In this document: positions 41,989 to 50,942 of the stretch, in pieces | Layout of the letters: each line of letters begins with the position of its first letter | How positions within the stretch are numbered: the stretch's first letter is position 1 | From: Gaiellales bacterium | GTDB lineage: Bacteria > Actinomycetota > Thermoleophilia > Gaiellales > JAICJC01 | Reading direction: 5' to 3' | Assembly (NCBI GenBank): GCA_036403155.1 | Contig: DASWRM010000034.1 | Coordinates: 1 to 64,000, forward strand | Length of the DNA stretch: 64,000 nt | Notes under the pieces: model-generated | What the model was told of the DNA's origin: nothing | Databases searched by the model: none | What the model saw: the letters and a program-made list of their open reading frames with translations, nothing else | Translations under genes and position numbers: made by a program

Positions 41989-42698
41989 TCGCGCGGCAGC
42001 CGGATGGCGTATCCGAAGCCCCGCACCGTCTGGATCAGCGGCCGGTCGCCGGCCCGGTCGAGCTTCTTGCGCAGGTAGCTGATGTAGGTCTCGACGACGC
42101 TCGCGTCTCCGTTGAAGTCGTAGCGCCAGACGTGGTCCAGGATCTGCGCCTTGCTGACCACCCGTCCGGCGTTGATGAGCAGGTAGCGGAGCAGGTGGTA
42201 CTCGGTCGGCGTCAGATCGACCAGCCGGTCGCCGCGCCGCACCTCGTGGGCGTCCTCGTCCATGACGAGGTCGGCGTACCGGAGCGCCCCGCCCGCCGCC
42301 CCGCCGTGCGTGCGCCGCAGCACGGCATGAACGCGGGCCACGAGCTCCTCGAGGCTGAACGGCTTGCCGACGTAGTCGTCCGCACCGAGCGTCAGCCCGT
42401 GCACGCGGTCTGCGGGAGCGTCGCGGGCCGTCAGGAAAAGCACCGGCATCTGGGCCGTCTCGGCCGCCAGGCGGCGGTACACCTCGAACCCGTCCCAGTC
42501 GGGCAGCATCACGTCCAGCACGACCAGGTCGGGCCGGAAGGTGCGCGCCTGCTTCACGGCGGCGCGGCCGTCGGACGCGCACCGCACGTCGAATCCCTCG
42601 TAGCGGAGCACCGTCGAGACGAGCTGCGTGATGCTGTCCTCGTCGTCGACGACGAGCACGCGAGCCGGCCTTCCCTCGATGTCGGCGCCCGCGGCCAC
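41985..42698 (-). CDS. OmpR/PhoB-family response regulator
   Basis: A 237-residue regulator. The receiver (about 12-125) has VLVVDDEDSI, the phospho-acceptor Asp in DLVVLDVMLPDWDG, Thr in FLTARDAP and Lys in DYVGKPFSLEELV. The winged-helix domain (about 140-235) has VDLTPTEYHLLRYLLINAG, ISYLRKKLD and VRGFGYAIRLP, the OmpR-class signature. Works with the overlapping downstream kinase. It probably binds direct repeats, none of which I could identify with confidence. Confidence 0.95.
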   Translation of the reverse strand: MAAGADIEGRPARVLVVDDEDSITQLVSTVLRYEGFDVRCASDGRAAVKQARTFRPDLVVLDVMLPDWDGFEVYRRLAAETAQMPVLFLTARDAPADRVHGLTLGADDYVGKPFSLEELVARVHAVLRRTHGGAAGGALRYADLVMDEDAHEVRRGDRLVDLTPTEYHLLRYLLINAGRVVSKAQILDHVWRYDFNGDASVVETYISYLRKKLDRAGDRPLIQTVRGFGYAIRLPRE

Positions 42699-42765
42699 GG
42701 GGACAGCGTACGGCGCGAAGCTGGGAAGTTCCTGTGAAGACGCGATGAGAACCGGCAGCCGCTCG

Positions 42766-44901
42766 CTACCGGCGGTCGAACACCACGTGCGCGGGCCCGG
42801 TCACCGTGAAGCTCGCGCCGGATTTCGCCGACCCGCCGGCGGTGCGGACGGTGATCTTGCCGGACGCTGCGGCGGCCGGCACGGTGGCCCTGATCTCGGC
42901 ACCCGACACGACCGTGTACGAGGACGCCGGCGCACCTCCGAAGAGCACGCCGGTCGCGTGAAGGAACCCGCTTCCCCTGATGTCGACCACGGTGCCGGCG
43001 GGCCCGCTCGCAGGTGAGAACCCCGTGATCGCTGGAAGCACGAGGAAGTTCGACGAGCTCCGGGCAACGGTCGCACCCGCCTTCACGGTGATCCTGCCCG
43101 TGCTCGCGGACATCGGGACGGTCGCCGAGATCGACGTCGGCGAGACGACCGTGAACCTCGCGGCGCCACCGTTGAAGAGGACGGCGGTGGCAGGCCCGAG
43201 CCCGCTGCCGGCGATCGCCACCGAAGCCCCGACCCGCCCTGACGCCGGGCTGAACCCGGTCACCACGAGCGCGGTGCCGAACGCCGTCGCGCTTGTCGCC
43301 GTCCCGTCCGGCGTGGTCACGGTGACCGGCCCGGGCGCGGAGTACGCGGGCACGGTCGCGGTGATCGACGAGTACGAGTTCGCGGTGAACGTTGCGGGAA
43401 CGCCTGCCACCGTCACCCCCGTCGCACCGAGCAAGGCGCTGCCGGTGATGGTCAGGGTCGCTCCAGCGGCCGCCGCCAGCGGAGAGAACCCGGTGATCCT
43501 CGGCTGCACCGCGAAGCTGCCGGCGTCGACGGCGACCCCGCCGAGCGCCGTCACGACGACCGGCCCGTCCGTCGCCCCGGACGGAACGACCGTGGTCAGC
43601 TGACCAGGCGACACGATCGTGAACGAGGCCCGCGTTCCGTTGAAGGTGACGCCGGAGATCCGATCCAGCGCGCTGCCGGTGAGCGTGACGGTCGCGCCGA
43701 CGGGCGCACCGGCCGGAGACATCCCGGTGACGACCGGAGGGTCGACCACGTGCAGCGTGGCGGTCGTCATGGCGGCACCGTCGACCGCGGTGACCGCGTA
43801 CGTACCGTTCGCACCCGCTCCGCACCTCGCGCCGGCGCACGTCCCGCCCTGGTCGATCGAGAGCGTGCTCTCGGCCGTGACATCGCCGAGGTCGTGACCG
43901 TCGGCGTCGAATCCCTCGACCGTGAACGGCTGCGCCCCGCCCGCGACGATGGTTGCGTCGGACGGGCTCAGCACGATCGACGCCAGCGGCCCCTTCGCCA
44001 TCGTGCGGTCCTGCAGCGACGCGACGAAGCTCGGCGACACGACCTGCGTGGTTGCGGGGATGGCGTCGATCACGCTCTGCCAGTCGGTGTAACAGTAGAA
44101 CTCACCCCGCGTCGACCAGTGGCTGGCGGGGTCAGCGCCGGTGCAATCCCACGACACGCTGCTCGACGAATAGCTGCCCGTGACGAACTTGTATCCCTGG
44201 ATCACGTTCCATCCCGCGCTCTGCACGAGCGCCTGCAGCGTCGACGGCTGCGTGTACCCATACGGAGCGCTGACGCCGTGGCAGGGCAGCGTCGTGTCCG
44301 CGCAGAACCCGCCGTTGATGGAGAACACCTTGACGAGGTACGGGCTTGGGACGGGAAGCGGGTTGGCGCCCGAACGATAGGTGCGCCCGTATGAGAAGCA
44401 CGTCGAGACGATGCTGGATTGCATGGTCGCGGAGTACGGGCCCCCGTAATACGCGTACATCGCCCAGGCGTCCGGGAAGCCGTTGCTAAGGAACGTCGGA
44501 AGCAGGCCGCACGAGTCGGCCGCCTGTTCGCTCGGAGACAGCGTGCGGTCGTCGCGGTCGCCGCGCGGGATGACGTCCCACCCGTACGTCGAGTGCAGCG
44601 ATCGAAGATCGTCCCACCCGAGCACGAGGTTCCCGCCGAAGCACCCCTCTCCGGTTGGCACCTCGAGGGACGGAGACGCTGCCTCGGTGGCCGCGTACCC
44701 CTTGGCCGCAAGGTCGCCTGCGACCTGCCAGATCGTCACGTCTCCGGGGAGCGGGGTACAGCCGGGCGACGTGACGCCTTCGACCTGCGCCCTGCTGAAC
44801 ATGAGCGTGACGTAGCTCTGGTCGGCCAGTGCCGGGGACGCCGTCACCAGGCTGAGCACGACGGCGGCGGCGGCGAGGAGACGGTGAAGCGGAAGGGGCA
44901 T
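42766..44901 (-). CDS. Large secreted protein with polysaccharide-deacetylase-like N-terminus and IPT/TIG repeats
   Basis: A 711-residue exported protein with a signal peptide (cleavage near ALA-DQ, about 26). Residues about 27-320 have the pattern of a NodB-type deacetylase barrel (SYVTLMFSRAQ, LAAKGYAATEAAS, WDVIPRGDRDD, LVQSAGWNVIQGYK) but without its usual TFDDG and HxxxH metal motifs. Then a Big-like domain (SIVLSPSDATIVAGG) and four IPT/TIG immunoglobulin-like repeats, each beginning with a variant of ITGFSPASGPAGT. No membrane anchor or sortase motif is visible. It follows the DUF1996 gene by 10 bases, so both are likely exported together, perhaps for surface binding. Confidence 0.75.
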   Translation of the reverse strand: MPLPLHRLLAAAAVVLSLVTASPALADQSYVTLMFSRAQVEGVTSPGCTPLPGDVTIWQVAGDLAAKGYAATEAASPSLEVPTGEGCFGGNLVLGWDDLRSLHSTYGWDVIPRGDRDDRTLSPSEQAADSCGLLPTFLSNGFPDAWAMYAYYGGPYSATMQSSIVSTCFSYGRTYRSGANPLPVPSPYLVKVFSINGGFCADTTLPCHGVSAPYGYTQPSTLQALVQSAGWNVIQGYKFVTGSYSSSSVSWDCTGADPASHWSTRGEFYCYTDWQSVIDAIPATTQVVSPSFVASLQDRTMAKGPLASIVLSPSDATIVAGGAQPFTVEGFDADGHDLGDVTAESTLSIDQGGTCAGARCGAGANGTYAVTAVDGAAMTTATLHVVDPPVVTGMSPAGAPVGATVTLTGSALDRISGVTFNGTRASFTIVSPGQLTTVVPSGATDGPVVVTALGGVAVDAGSFAVQPRITGFSPLAAAAGATLTITGSALLGATGVTVAGVPATFTANSYSSITATVPAYSAPGPVTVTTPDGTATSATAFGTALVVTGFSPASGRVGASVAIAGSGLGPATAVLFNGGAARFTVVSPTSISATVPMSASTGRITVKAGATVARSSSNFLVLPAITGFSPASGPAGTVVDIRGSGFLHATGVLFGGAPASSYTVVSGAEIRATVPAAAASGKITVRTAGGSAKSGASFTVTGPAHVVFDRR

Positions 44902-44911
44902 CAGCGGCCGG

Positions 44912-45970
44912 TCAGGGCGAGTGGATCGGCTTTCCGCATATCGCCGGATACTGCACGTGCGTCTGGGCGTCGCTGAGCGACGTATCGATGCAGCGGGTGA
45001 GCATGCGGGACAGCCCGCTCGGAACCCAGCTGTTCAGGAAGTCGGCGTGGGCGGTGTAGCCGGGGCCGGATGACAGGGTGACGTCGGTGCCGTCGCCGGC
45101 GTACTGCCATGAGATGTTTTCCCGAAGCGTCATCAGCTTGATCGGGTAGCCGGCCGGGCACCCCTTCGCCGTCCGGTAGGCAAGGTGCCTGACCACGGGC
45201 GACATCATGTTGCCGGTGTAGTCGGACGTATCTCCGTCGACGGTGTGATCGTTCAGCTTCCCGTCCCAGCAGCTCGGGAACGTGACGGCCAGGGTCAGCA
45301 GCACCTTCCCGCCGGATACCGGCTGCGCGGTCGCGCAATCGGCGTCAGCCGGGGTTGCAAACCGGTACAGGCTGCCGGGCTTTGTGCTGAATGCGCCGCA
45401 ATCCCAGAACACGTGCCGCGTGTCCATGTCGGTCGCCGAAGCGGCCATCATGTTTCCCGCGATCATGCGGAGATCGCTCGGAAATGTGCGCGTGACGGCC
45501 GAGGGGTCGGTGAGGGCGCCGTCCCACGCCATGTAGTACGCCTCCATTCTGGACAGCGGCACCGGCGCGCCGTTGCCGGTGAGCAGGGGAATCCAGTACT
45601 CGGCGGAATCCACGGTGATGTCGCACGTGGTCTGGGTGCCGACGAGATCGGCGAACCCGGCCAGTTCAGGGTGCGGCAGGGCGAGGATGGCGGTGCTTCC
45701 GAAGAACTCGTGCATGTGCGGCGAGACGGCAGCACCACGGGGAGCGATCGGGTCAACCTGAGCATCGCCGACGCTCCACGCGTCGCCGGCCCCGATCCGC
45801 GACGAGACCGTGCCTGCGCAATGGACCTGTCCCATCGCCTCGGCGGCCGGGAGTGCCAGGGAGAGGCGCACCAGCGCGAGAAGGAGGGGCAGCATCACGC
45901 CGCCGACCACGGCCGCCTTCCCCAGGCGGCGCCGTGCAGAGCCGTCGGTCACGGCGGCGCACGGTTCCAC
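44912..45970 (-). CDS. Secreted DUF1996 protein
   Basis: A 352-residue exported protein. The N-terminal hydrophobic helix (KAAVVGGVMLPLLLALVRLS) is a signal peptide or anchor. The DUF1996 core follows with SPHMHEFFGSTAI, TFPSDLRMIAGNMMA, FWDCGAFS, FPSCWDGKLNDHT and the C-terminal CIDTS and YPAICGKP cysteines. The family is found in actinobacteria and fungi; conserved His and Cys suggest a metal or polysaccharide role that is not proven. GTG start at 45970; an in-frame GTG at 45952, eight bases after a weak -10, is also possible. Operonic with the TIG-repeat protein. Confidence 0.85.
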   Translation of the reverse strand: MEPCAAVTDGSARRRLGKAAVVGGVMLPLLLALVRLSLALPAAEAMGQVHCAGTVSSRIGAGDAWSVGDAQVDPIAPRGAAVSPHMHEFFGSTAILALPHPELAGFADLVGTQTTCDITVDSAEYWIPLLTGNGAPVPLSRMEAYYMAWDGALTDPSAVTRTFPSDLRMIAGNMMAASATDMDTRHVFWDCGAFSTKPGSLYRFATPADADCATAQPVSGGKVLLTLAVTFPSCWDGKLNDHTVDGDTSDYTGNMMSPVVRHLAYRTAKGCPAGYPIKLMTLRENISWQYAGDGTDVTLSSGPGYTAHADFLNSWVPSGLSRMLTRCIDTSLSDAQTHVQYPAICGKPIHSP

Positions 45971-45979
45971 AATGTGACG

Positions 45980-46012
45980 ATGGGGTCAAGCGTTCGAGGC
46001 GGCCAACCATGC
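45980..46012 (-). repeat. Dispersed intergenic motif, copy 4 (split form)
   Basis: ATGGGGTC at 45980-45987 and GGCCAACCAT at 46001-46010 are the same two blocks as at 26446-26475, separated here by 13 bp. AATGTGACG just left adds a GTGAC box. It occupies the whole promoter region of the DUF1996 gene. Confidence 0.45.
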
Positions 46013-46057
46013 AAACTGCGGGAAGACTCGTTGCCGCCTCAGCCGGCGGCCCGCATC

Positions 46058-47527
46058 TCAGCCGTCGACGAGCAGACCCTGCAGCGGGCCAAGCAGCCGG
46101 GCGGTGCGTCGCGAGACGTGCGGCAGGCGCAGCAGCCTGTGCGTGAGCGGCCGGCCCTCCTCCAGCCGTTCAAGCTGTTCTTCTGCGACCGGACGCCAGA
46201 CACGGTCGATGACACGGCAGGGATCGTCGTCGATCTCATCCGTCCCACACTCGAGATGCTCGGCCCACAACCGCAGGCGCGTCGCCCGCGCGGCGCCCGG
46301 ATCATGCGTCACGACGTTCATCTCGCTGTCGTTGAACAGGGAGTGGTCGTTCAGGTTCGCGGAGCCGATCGTCAGCCACTCGTCGTCGACGACGCACACC
46401 TTGGCATGGATGTAGATGGGATCGTGCGCCTGGCCGGCGCGCGCCATGAGGGTCGTCGCCAGCAGCCGCCCCGCGCCGCCGTCCGCCTCCATCAGCTCAC
46501 CAAGGATGCCGCGCGTGTCGTCGCCGCCGCCCTTCGGCCGCGCGGGGAGGACCGCCACGACGCGAAACGCCGGATCCGGCGGGTTGCGCAGCCTGTCCGC
46601 GAGCACCGCGGCGATCTCCGGCGACCACAGGTACTGGCTCTCGATGTAGATGAACCGCCGTGCCGCGCGGAACGCCCGGATGTACGACTCGAGGATCCCG
46701 AACGTCCCGGGATCGTCCGGCCGGTACATCCGCTCCGGCATGGTCCGCACGACCTGCAGCTCGACGTCGCCGGCGTGGCCCTCGTCCGCGGGCTCGGGCA
46801 GCGGCTCGCCCGTCACGGCCGTCCAGCGGCCGCAGAAGCTGCGCGCGACATCCCCCACAGCCGGCCCCTCAATTCGTGTCGCGACGTCGTGCCAGCCGAG
46901 CGAGGCGCGCGCCGGATGCAGCGGCGTGTCCAGGCGGTCGCCGGCCAGGCCGGTGAGGTCGATCCCGCCCACGAACGCGACCCGGTCGTCGATCACCACC
47001 GTCTTCTCGTGGTGGCAGTGCATCGGCCGCTCGTGACGGTCGAGCGCGACCTGGACGGCGTCCGACCCCTCGCGCAGCGCGGCCGCCGCACGTGCGGTAT
47101 CACGGCGCGAGGGGGTGAACCCGGGAGCCGGCGATCCCGCCCAGAGCAGCACGCGCAGGTCGACCCGGTCGGCCACCTCGGCCAGCACGTTGCGAAGCAC
47201 GGCGGGCGGATCCCCATGGCGCAGCACGAACTCCGGCGACATGAACCAGCCCGTCATGTGGACATGGCTGCGCGCGGTGCGCAGCTCGTCCAGGAGCGTC
47301 CCGAACATCTGCTCGCCGTCCACCAGCACGTCGAGCCGGTTGCCGGGGCGCGGCGGCGGAGCGTCGTCCGCCCAGCCGCCGGCCGGCGCGTCGAGCGCGT
47401 GCTTGCCGAGCCCGTTCAGGCGCCGCCGGTGATGCGAGCAGACGGCGTTCGCCACCCGAACGCCGATGGCGCTGTCGAGGCGGCCGAATCCACCTGGCAG
47501 GGAAACCATGCTCCAGCGCATATGCAC
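46058..47527 (-). CDS. Phospholipase-D-superfamily synthase (cardiolipin-synthase-like)
   Basis: A 489-residue protein with two HKD half-sites. The first reads MHCHHEKTVVIDDRVAFVGG (about 168-187) and the second YIHAKVCVVDDEWLTIGSAN (about 373-392), each with the His-x-Lys and downstream Asp of the PLD family. No transmembrane helix precedes the catalytic part, unlike classical cardiolipin synthase, so it may be cytosolic or peripheral. Such enzymes join or exchange phospholipid head groups. Start is uncertain: the first 45 residues are weakly conserved. Confidence 0.88.
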   Translation of the reverse strand: MHMRWSMVSLPGGFGRLDSAIGVRVANAVCSHHRRRLNGLGKHALDAPAGGWADDAPPPRPGNRLDVLVDGEQMFGTLLDELRTARSHVHMTGWFMSPEFVLRHGDPPAVLRNVLAEVADRVDLRVLLWAGSPAPGFTPSRRDTARAAAALREGSDAVQVALDRHERPMHCHHEKTVVIDDRVAFVGGIDLTGLAGDRLDTPLHPARASLGWHDVATRIEGPAVGDVARSFCGRWTAVTGEPLPEPADEGHAGDVELQVVRTMPERMYRPDDPGTFGILESYIRAFRAARRFIYIESQYLWSPEIAAVLADRLRNPPDPAFRVVAVLPARPKGGGDDTRGILGELMEADGGAGRLLATTLMARAGQAHDPIYIHAKVCVVDDEWLTIGSANLNDHSLFNDSEMNVVTHDPGAARATRLRLWAEHLECGTDEIDDDPCRVIDRVWRPVAEEQLERLEEGRPLTHRLLRLPHVSRRTARLLGPLQGLLVDG

Positions 47528-47650
47528 CGGTCAGACCATGGCCGAAACCCTTCGCCCGCGCCGCCACGCGATTCCCGCCCGGGAGGGGAATGAGCTCGCC
47601 GGCCGCGAGCCCGACCCGCGCGAGGCGGTTCGTGGCTGCGAGGCGGGTGG

Positions 47651-48058
47651 TCAGCTCGCCCGGCGGTAGTCGATCTCCCAGAGCGGCTCCCAGACGGATC
47701 CGTCCAGCGCACGCGACCACGTCCATCGGAGGCTGTCGCGCTGAATGTCGGCGAACCGCATTCGCTTGCGGTACCCCTCCGCATCCGGCGCCGTCGTCAC
47801 GAGCTCCATCGCCCCGTCCCGCATCATGCCGTCGAGGTGGAACCAGGAGCCCTCGCTGTCCATCCACGTCTGCACCCAGCGTCCGGCCGCTCCGTCGTGG
47901 ACCGAGATGCTGGTGCCGATGAGCCCGTGCTGCGACGCGTCGAACGATTCCCGAAGCACGCGTCCGCCGCAGATCCATTCCACGGTGTTTTTCCCCCGGC
48001 CGCCCTCCCAGGTGCACTCCCAGACGCCGGCCCAGAAGTCGAAGTCCCGCTCGCTCAT
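47651..48058 (-). CDS. DUF1579-like small protein
   Basis: A 135-residue cytoplasmic protein with the calycin-like beta pattern of DUF1579/lipocalin-type proteins: RDFDFWAGVWECTWEGG (start), GRVLRESFDASQHGL, WVQTWMDSEGSWFHLDG and LRWTWSRALDGSVWEPLWEI. The many tryptophans suggest a ligand pocket. The ATG at 48058 is chosen since the open frame before it is unlike the family. The gene is divergent from the EAL/HDOD gene. No role can be assigned. Confidence 0.72.
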   Translation of the reverse strand: MSERDFDFWAGVWECTWEGGRGKNTVEWICGGRVLRESFDASQHGLIGTSISVHDGAAGRWVQTWMDSEGSWFHLDGMMRDGAMELVTTAPDAEGYRKRMRFADIQRDSLRWTWSRALDGSVWEPLWEIDYRRAS

Positions 48059-48188
48059 GTCAGGTGCGACGACGGGCCGCCCGCCGGAGTTTGCTCGACG
48101 CATCTCGATCGCAGGGCCGCCCATCGGGTGATCAACCTCCGCCGCGCAGTGTCGATCACATGTCTGTGAGCGCACCTGGGGGAGCCGG

Positions 48189-49484
48189 ATGATCGAGCGG
48201 GCATGGTCGGAGGCGCGGCGTCTCGAGTCGTGGCCGCCGCCGTCACTTTCGAAGGCGATCGCGAGCGCCGGCTCGGGCGAGTCGTCGCCGAGCTTCGTGG
48301 CGCGCCAGCCGATCTACGACCGGCTGCTCGACGTGTACGCCTACGAGCTGCTGTTCCGGGCGGGAGACGTTGACCATGCCGACGTCGTCGACGACGAGGT
48401 GGCGACCGCCAGCACGGTGGTCACGACCTTCGCCGACATCGGCCTCGACTCCCTCGTCGGCGGCCGGTGCGGCTTCGTCAACGCGACGCGCGAGTTCGTG
48501 ATGCGCGGGTTCGTGCCGCTGCTCCCGGCAGGGCGTGTCGCGCTGGAGCTGCACCGCACCGAGGCGCTCGATCCCGAGGTGCACGCCGAGCTGCACCGCC
48601 TGAGCGAGCTCGGCTACCCGATCGCGCTCGACGACTTCGTGATGCGCGAGGACAGCAGGCCACTGCTCGAGGTGGCGCACTTCGTGAAGCTCGATGTCCA
48701 GGCGTTCACCCGTGACCAGCTGGTCGAGCAGGTCGAGCAGCTGCGGCCGCACAAGGTCAAGCTGATCGCATCGAAGATCGAGGACCACCACACGTTCGAG
48801 TTCTGCAGGCAGTCGGGCTTCGACTACTTCCAGGGCTACTTCTTCTGCCAGCCGAGGACGGTCACGGGGCGCGGGATACCCGCCAACCGGCTCACGCAGA
48901 TGCGGCTGATGGCGGTGCTGCAGGACCCCGGCTGCGAGCTCGAGCAGCTTGACCTGGCCATCAGCCACGACCTCGGCGTCAGCTTCCGGCTGCTTCGATG
49001 GATCAACTCCGCATACTTCTCCTTGCCCCGGAAGGTCAGCTCGGTGCGCGAGGCGTTGATGCTGCTCGGCGTCCGGAATGTCCGCAGCTGGGCGCTTCTG
49101 ATGACGCTCGCCGGGATCGAGGACCAGCCGAGCGAGCTGATCCGAACCGCCATGACGCGCGCAAAGATGTGCGAGCTGGTCGGACAGGCGCTGGGACGCC
49201 CGAACCCGGATGCGCATTTCACCGTCGGGCTGTTCTCGGTCGTCGATGCGTTCATGAACATGCGGATGCAGGACGTTCTCAGCGAGCTCCCGCTCTCGCC
49301 GGAGGTTTCCGCGGCGCTGCTCGACCAGAGCGGCCCGCTCGGCGAGGTGCTCTCGTGGGTGCTCACATACGAGCGCGGCCACTTCGAGTGCCTCACCCCT
49401 GCGCCCGAGGCCGACGTGGTGCTGCGGGACGCCTACCTGGTCGCGCTGCGGTTCGCGGACGAGGCCGGGTCCGGCCGGCCCTGA
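48189..49484 (+). CDS. EAL-HDOD signalling protein (YuxH type)
   Basis: A 431-residue protein: an EAL-like domain (about 35-240) and an HDOD domain (about 245-425). The EAL part has FVARQPIYDRLLDVYAYELL, VALELHRTEALD and FDYFQGYFFCQP, but several catalytic acids of c-di-GMP phosphodiesterases seem changed (for example ELH in place of EITE), so it may bind rather than cleave the nucleotide. The HDOD part (LDLAISHDLGVSFRLLRWIN, REALMLLGVRNVRSWALLM) is the regulatory half of YuxH/CdgJ-like proteins that affect motility. GGGAG stands before the ATG. Confidence 0.88.
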   Translation: MIERAWSEARRLESWPPPSLSKAIASAGSGESSPSFVARQPIYDRLLDVYAYELLFRAGDVDHADVVDDEVATASTVVTTFADIGLDSLVGGRCGFVNATREFVMRGFVPLLPAGRVALELHRTEALDPEVHAELHRLSELGYPIALDDFVMREDSRPLLEVAHFVKLDVQAFTRDQLVEQVEQLRPHKVKLIASKIEDHHTFEFCRQSGFDYFQGYFFCQPRTVTGRGIPANRLTQMRLMAVLQDPGCELEQLDLAISHDLGVSFRLLRWINSAYFSLPRKVSSVREALMLLGVRNVRSWALLMTLAGIEDQPSELIRTAMTRAKMCELVGQALGRPNPDAHFTVGLFSVVDAFMNMRMQDVLSELPLSPEVSAALLDQSGPLGEVLSWVLTYERGHFECLTPAPEADVVLRDAYLVALRFADEAGSGRP

Positions 49485-49488
49485 CGGA

Positions 49489-49572
49489 TCACTCCGTGCC
49501 TCTCCAGCTCATGTGCCAGACGACCCCGAACGTGACGGCGAGGATCAGCGCGTTCTGCCAGTAGCTGCTCAC
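49489..49572 (-). CDS. Putative 27-residue single-span membrane peptide
   Basis: A GTG start gives VSSYWQNALILAVTFGVVWH followed by MSWRGTE and a stop: one hydrophobic helix with a polar N-terminus. A TACGCT box lies 6 nt before the GTG, the leaderless arrangement used elsewhere in this window. The spacer between the EAL/HDOD gene and the next minus-strand gene is otherwise unexplained. Too short for homology; moderate confidence only. Confidence 0.4.
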   Translation of the reverse strand: MSSYWQNALILAVTFGVVWHMSWRGTE

Positions 49573-49607
49573 CGTTCGAGCGTACGGGCGCCCGCGCGGC
49601 GGCGCAA

Positions 49608-49937
49608 TCAGGCGCCGGCGTCGTGCGCCGGCGAGTCGTCGTAGAGCTGGCGGGCGCCCATGCGCCCGACGGTCTCGACCTTCGTCAGCTGGTACGCCGA
49701 GCTGTAGTACAGACGGTGCGTGAGCCCGCCGGCGGTGTAGGGCTCATCCATCTCGAGCACCACGCTGGCGCCGGCGATCCGGACGATGCGGCCGAACGCT
49801 CCCTCGAGCTGCGCGTGGGCGGGCAGGTCGCCCGGCACCCCCCTGATGCGAACGTGGTCGCCGGGCTCGAGCTGCGGTGGCTCGGCGTGGACGACCGGGC
49901 GCCGCGTTGGGATGGGAGGAGCGTCGTACATCGCCAT
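49608..49937 (-). CDS. Hypothetical protein with SH3-like barrel pattern
   Basis: A 109-residue product. After a proline-rich start (MAMYDAPPIPTRRP) come short strands typical of a KOW/SH3 barrel: LEPGDHVRIRGVPGD, GAFGRIVRIAGASVVLEMD, and LYYSSAYQLTKVE. A role in nucleic-acid or protein binding is possible. The open frame extends upstream over the next plus-strand gene, but the ATG at 49937 is the likely start. Unrecognised family. Confidence 0.6.
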   Translation of the reverse strand: MAMYDAPPIPTRRPVVHAEPPQLEPGDHVRIRGVPGDLPAHAQLEGAFGRIVRIAGASVVLEMDEPYTAGGLTHRLYYSSAYQLTKVETVGRMGARQLYDDSPAHDAGA

Positions 49938-50007
49938 GCCGGGATGGTATCCGGGGCACCCTGACGGGGGTCGCGACCGCCCGCGCCGGGCCGATGCTCG
50001 ATGCAGG

Positions 50008-50925
50008 ATGGGGATCCGACGACTCGGTACGGCACTGGCGGTGGTTGCGGCAGCGCTCTCGGCGGGCGCCGCGACGCCGCAGGCGGCGCCACTGGTGCGA
50101 GCGCCGGGCTGCCCGATCTTTCCCGCGGGGAACGTGTGGAACGAGGACATCTCCGGGCTGCCCGTCGCGTCCGACTCCGCGGCGCTGATCGCGACGATCG
50201 GGGCCGGCACGGGGCTGCACCCCGATTTCGGGAGCTACCGCGGCTACGGCATCCCGATCAACACGGTGCCGAGCACGCGGCCGAAGGTGCGCGTCCGGTT
50301 CGATTACCGATCCGAGTCCGACCGCGAGCGGTACCCGATTCCGAAGCGGCCGAAGATCGAGGCCGGGAGCGACCGCCACATGCTGATCGTCGAGCGCGGC
50401 GCCTGCCGGCTCTACGAGATGTGGAACGTGCGGCACACGAGCACCGGCTGGCGGGCCGGATCGGGGGCGATCTGGGACATGGAGTCGAATGCCCTGCGGC
50501 CGGACGGGTGGACGAGCGCCGACGCCGCCGGCCTGCCGATCCTCCCGGGCCTCGTCCGCTACAACGAGGTCGCGGCCGGGCTGATCGACCATGCCCTGCG
50601 GTTCACGGCGCCGCAGACGCGAACGGCGCATATCTACCCGGCCCGGCACGACGCCGGCTCCGGGGGGTCGAGCGCCCTGCCGCCCATGGGCCTGCGGGTG
50701 CGCCTCAAGGCGTCGTTCGACGTCTCGCAGCTGTCGCCGCAGGCGAGGGTGATCGCGGTCGCTCTGCAGCACTACGGCATGATCCTGGCCGACAACGGGT
50801 CGCCCTGGTACATCACCGGTGCGTCGAGCGCCAGCTTCGACGACGGCGACCTGCACACGCTGGGCCGGATCACCGGCCGCGATCTCGAGGTCGTCGACAC
50901 GAGCGGCCTCGTCAACACGCCGTAG
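50008..50925 (+). CDS. Secreted protein of a conserved actinobacterial family, function unknown
   Basis: A 305-residue exported protein with a signal peptide (LGTALAVVAAALSAGAATPQ). The mature part starts CPIFPAGNVWNEDISGLPV and includes GLHPDFGSYRGYGIPIN, RHMLIVERGACRLYEMWN, HALRFTAPQTRTAHIYPARH and LQHYGMILADNGSPWYITG. I recognise this order of motifs from hypothetical secreted proteins of soil actinobacteria; no activity is established. The His and Asp residues in the late motifs could form an active site. ATG follows CAGGATG only weakly. A -10 for the next gene starts right after its stop. Confidence 0.75.
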   Translation: MGIRRLGTALAVVAAALSAGAATPQAAPLVRAPGCPIFPAGNVWNEDISGLPVASDSAALIATIGAGTGLHPDFGSYRGYGIPINTVPSTRPKVRVRFDYRSESDRERYPIPKRPKIEAGSDRHMLIVERGACRLYEMWNVRHTSTGWRAGSGAIWDMESNALRPDGWTSADAAGLPILPGLVRYNEVAAGLIDHALRFTAPQTRTAHIYPARHDAGSGGSSALPPMGLRVRLKASFDVSQLSPQARVIAVALQHYGMILADNGSPWYITGASSASFDDGDLHTLGRITGRDLEVVDTSGLVNTP

Positions 50926-50929
50926 CCCG

Positions 50930-50942
50930 TACCATCGCCGGC
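50930..50942 (+). promoter_or_regulatory. -10 box of a leaderless start
   Basis: TACCAT at 50930-50935 is 7 nt before the ATG at 50943; the same hexamer and spacing precede the LAL regulator gene. Confidence 0.55.
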
